Assembly: GCF_029892065.1 (NCBI RefSeq)
Contig: NZ_CP120373.1
Coordinates: 3,975,001-4,039,000, forward strand
DNA from: Sinorhizobium garamanticum
GTDB lineage: Bacteria > Pseudomonadota > Alphaproteobacteria > Rhizobiales > Rhizobiaceae
DNA length: 64,000 nucleotides
Direction of reading: 5' to 3'
Shown here one piece after another: positions 63,326 through 64,000 of this stretch (positions are counted from its first letter, which is position 1; every line of letters begins with the position of its first letter). The notes beneath the pieces were generated by a model. The model did not search any database, was not told where the DNA came from, and worked only from the letters and a program-made list of their open reading frames with translations. The translations under genes were made by a program, and so were the position numbers.

Positions 63326-64000
63326 TTAGGCGGCCGCCGCCACCACCCTGTTGCGCCCGTTGTTTTTGGCTTGGTAGAGCGCCATGTCGGCGCGCTTCAA
63401 CAAGGCTTCCGGCGTATCACCCTCGGCTCTCAGGCTGGAGATGCCAAGGGAGGCCGTGACGACGTGAACCGTATCGGCCTGAGGAATAGCGAATGCTCGG
63501 CTCTCAACCATCAGACGAAGGCGTTCGGCGACGATTGCCGCCATTTCCGGGGTTGTGTCCGGCATGACGATCACGAATTCCTCGCCGCCAAACCGGCACG
63601 CGAGATCCGCACCCCGGACAGTCGCACGCACGCGGTCGGCAAATTCGCGCAGCACTTCGTCGCCCGCATCGTGGCCGTAGGTATCGTTGATGTGTTTGAA
63701 CCGGTCGATATCAGTGATGCAGATGGAAAGCGGCCGACCGCGAGCGGCGGCCCGGTCCATCAGCAGCTTGAGATGATTGTCCAGGTAACGCCGATTATGC
63801 AGGCCCGTGAGATCGTCTGTGATTGCCAGTTCGATCGTCTGCTGGACGCTCGCCCGCAGCCGGTCATTGCAATGTTTGCGGCGGATCTGCGTCAGCGAGC
63901 GAGCGACAAGCTCATTGGGATCAACGGGGCGCATGACATAGTCTGTGACGCCAAGTTCGAGCGCCCGAACGACCATCTCGTCACGCCCCTGCTCCGTGAC
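63326..64000 (-). CDS. pleD: PleD-type diguanylate cyclase response regulator, C-terminal part
   Basis: The gene continues past the right edge; 224 C-terminal residues are visible. They comprise the end of a receiver domain (VVRALELGVTDYVMRPVDPN) and a full GGDEF domain. The active-site RFGGEEF is intact. The inhibitory I-site RGAD lies five residues upstream of it, so feedback by cyclic di-GMP is expected. PleD makes cyclic di-GMP during polar differentiation in alphaproteobacteria. divK would be expected further upstream. The PleD assignment over another GGDEF regulator rests on the receiver remnant and the rpmG neighbour. Confidence 0.88.
   Translation of the reverse strand, partial: VTEQGRDEMVVRALELGVTDYVMRPVDPNELVARSLTQIRRKHCNDRLRASVQQTIELAITDDLTGLHNRRYLDNHLKLLMDRAAARGRPLSICITDIDRFKHINDTYGHDAGDEVLREFADRVRATVRGADLACRFGGEEFVIVMPDTTPEMAAIVAERLRLMVESRAFAIPQADTVHVVTASLGISSLRAEGDTPEALLKRADMALYQAKNNGRNRVVAAAA

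Overview
The window looks like a chromosomal core segment of a Sinorhizobium/Ensifer-type alphaproteobacterium (Rhizobiales). Reasons: GC-rich third codon positions throughout; the alphaproteobacterial clusters aroQ-accB-accC-aat-DUF2155-NDUFA12, amiC-mrcA-prfB and rpmG next to pleD; several promoters of the CTTGAC-N17 type; and a palindromic intergenic repeat of a kind I associate with Sinorhizobium genomes. The genus is inferred from memory of gene order, not from a search. I see no rRNA operon, insertion sequence, prophage, CRISPR array or origin.

Layout. 0-17.5 kb is a minus-strand block of translation and transcription machinery. In order of transcription it reads tRNA-Tyr, tRNA-Gly, tuf, (two unrelated genes), tRNA-Trp, secE, nusG, rplK, rplA, rplJ, rplL, rpoB, rpoC, and then, after a small plus-strand gene, rpsL and the start of rpsG. 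18-23 kb holds single genes: a TrmH-family methyltransferase, a small exported protein, a divergent azoreductase/LysR pair, tRNA-Thr, NAD kinase and an exported protein. 22.8-28.2 kb is prfB-mrcA-amiC (minus), divergent from rne (28.9-31.7 kb, plus), which has a long leader. 31.8-37.2 kb has an aminotransferase, a DsbA-like thioredoxin-fold protein and aroQ-accB-accC-aat. 37.2-41 kb (minus) has DUF2155, an NDUFA12-like protein, two GNAT acetyltransferases and gatB. 41.2-46.9 kb has a DUF3857/transglutaminase-like protein, an orphan YjhX-family protein, gatA-gatC and a UPF0173 hydrolase. 47-53 kb has ruvX, two small membrane proteins, an AEC transporter, an AidB-like acyl-CoA dehydrogenase and pyrB with a dihydroorotase-like pyrC. 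53-62.8 kb is a plus-strand run plsY-dprA-topA-rnr-DUF983-NUDIX-MFS-rpmG. The window ends inside pleD (minus).

How the genes work together. Most products serve gene expression (RNA polymerase, ribosomal proteins, EF-Tu, release factor 2, GatCAB amidotransferase, RNase E, RNase R, tRNA genes), envelope building (PBP1A, amidase, PlsY, acetyl-CoA carboxylase subunits) and nucleotide or cofactor supply (PyrB, NadK).

I do not see a clearly new multi-gene system. The observations most worth checking are: the programmed +1 frameshift in prfB, with a stem-loop directly upstream of its internal Shine-Dalgarno; a 34-bp vestigial copy of the tuf 3' end just downstream of tuf; a structured minus-strand candidate small RNA between rpmG and pleD; an 18-bp palindrome inside the promoter of the LysR/azoR pair; a dihydroorotase homologue that lacks its metal ligands; and strong hairpins in the rplL-rpoB and rpoB-rpoC gaps.
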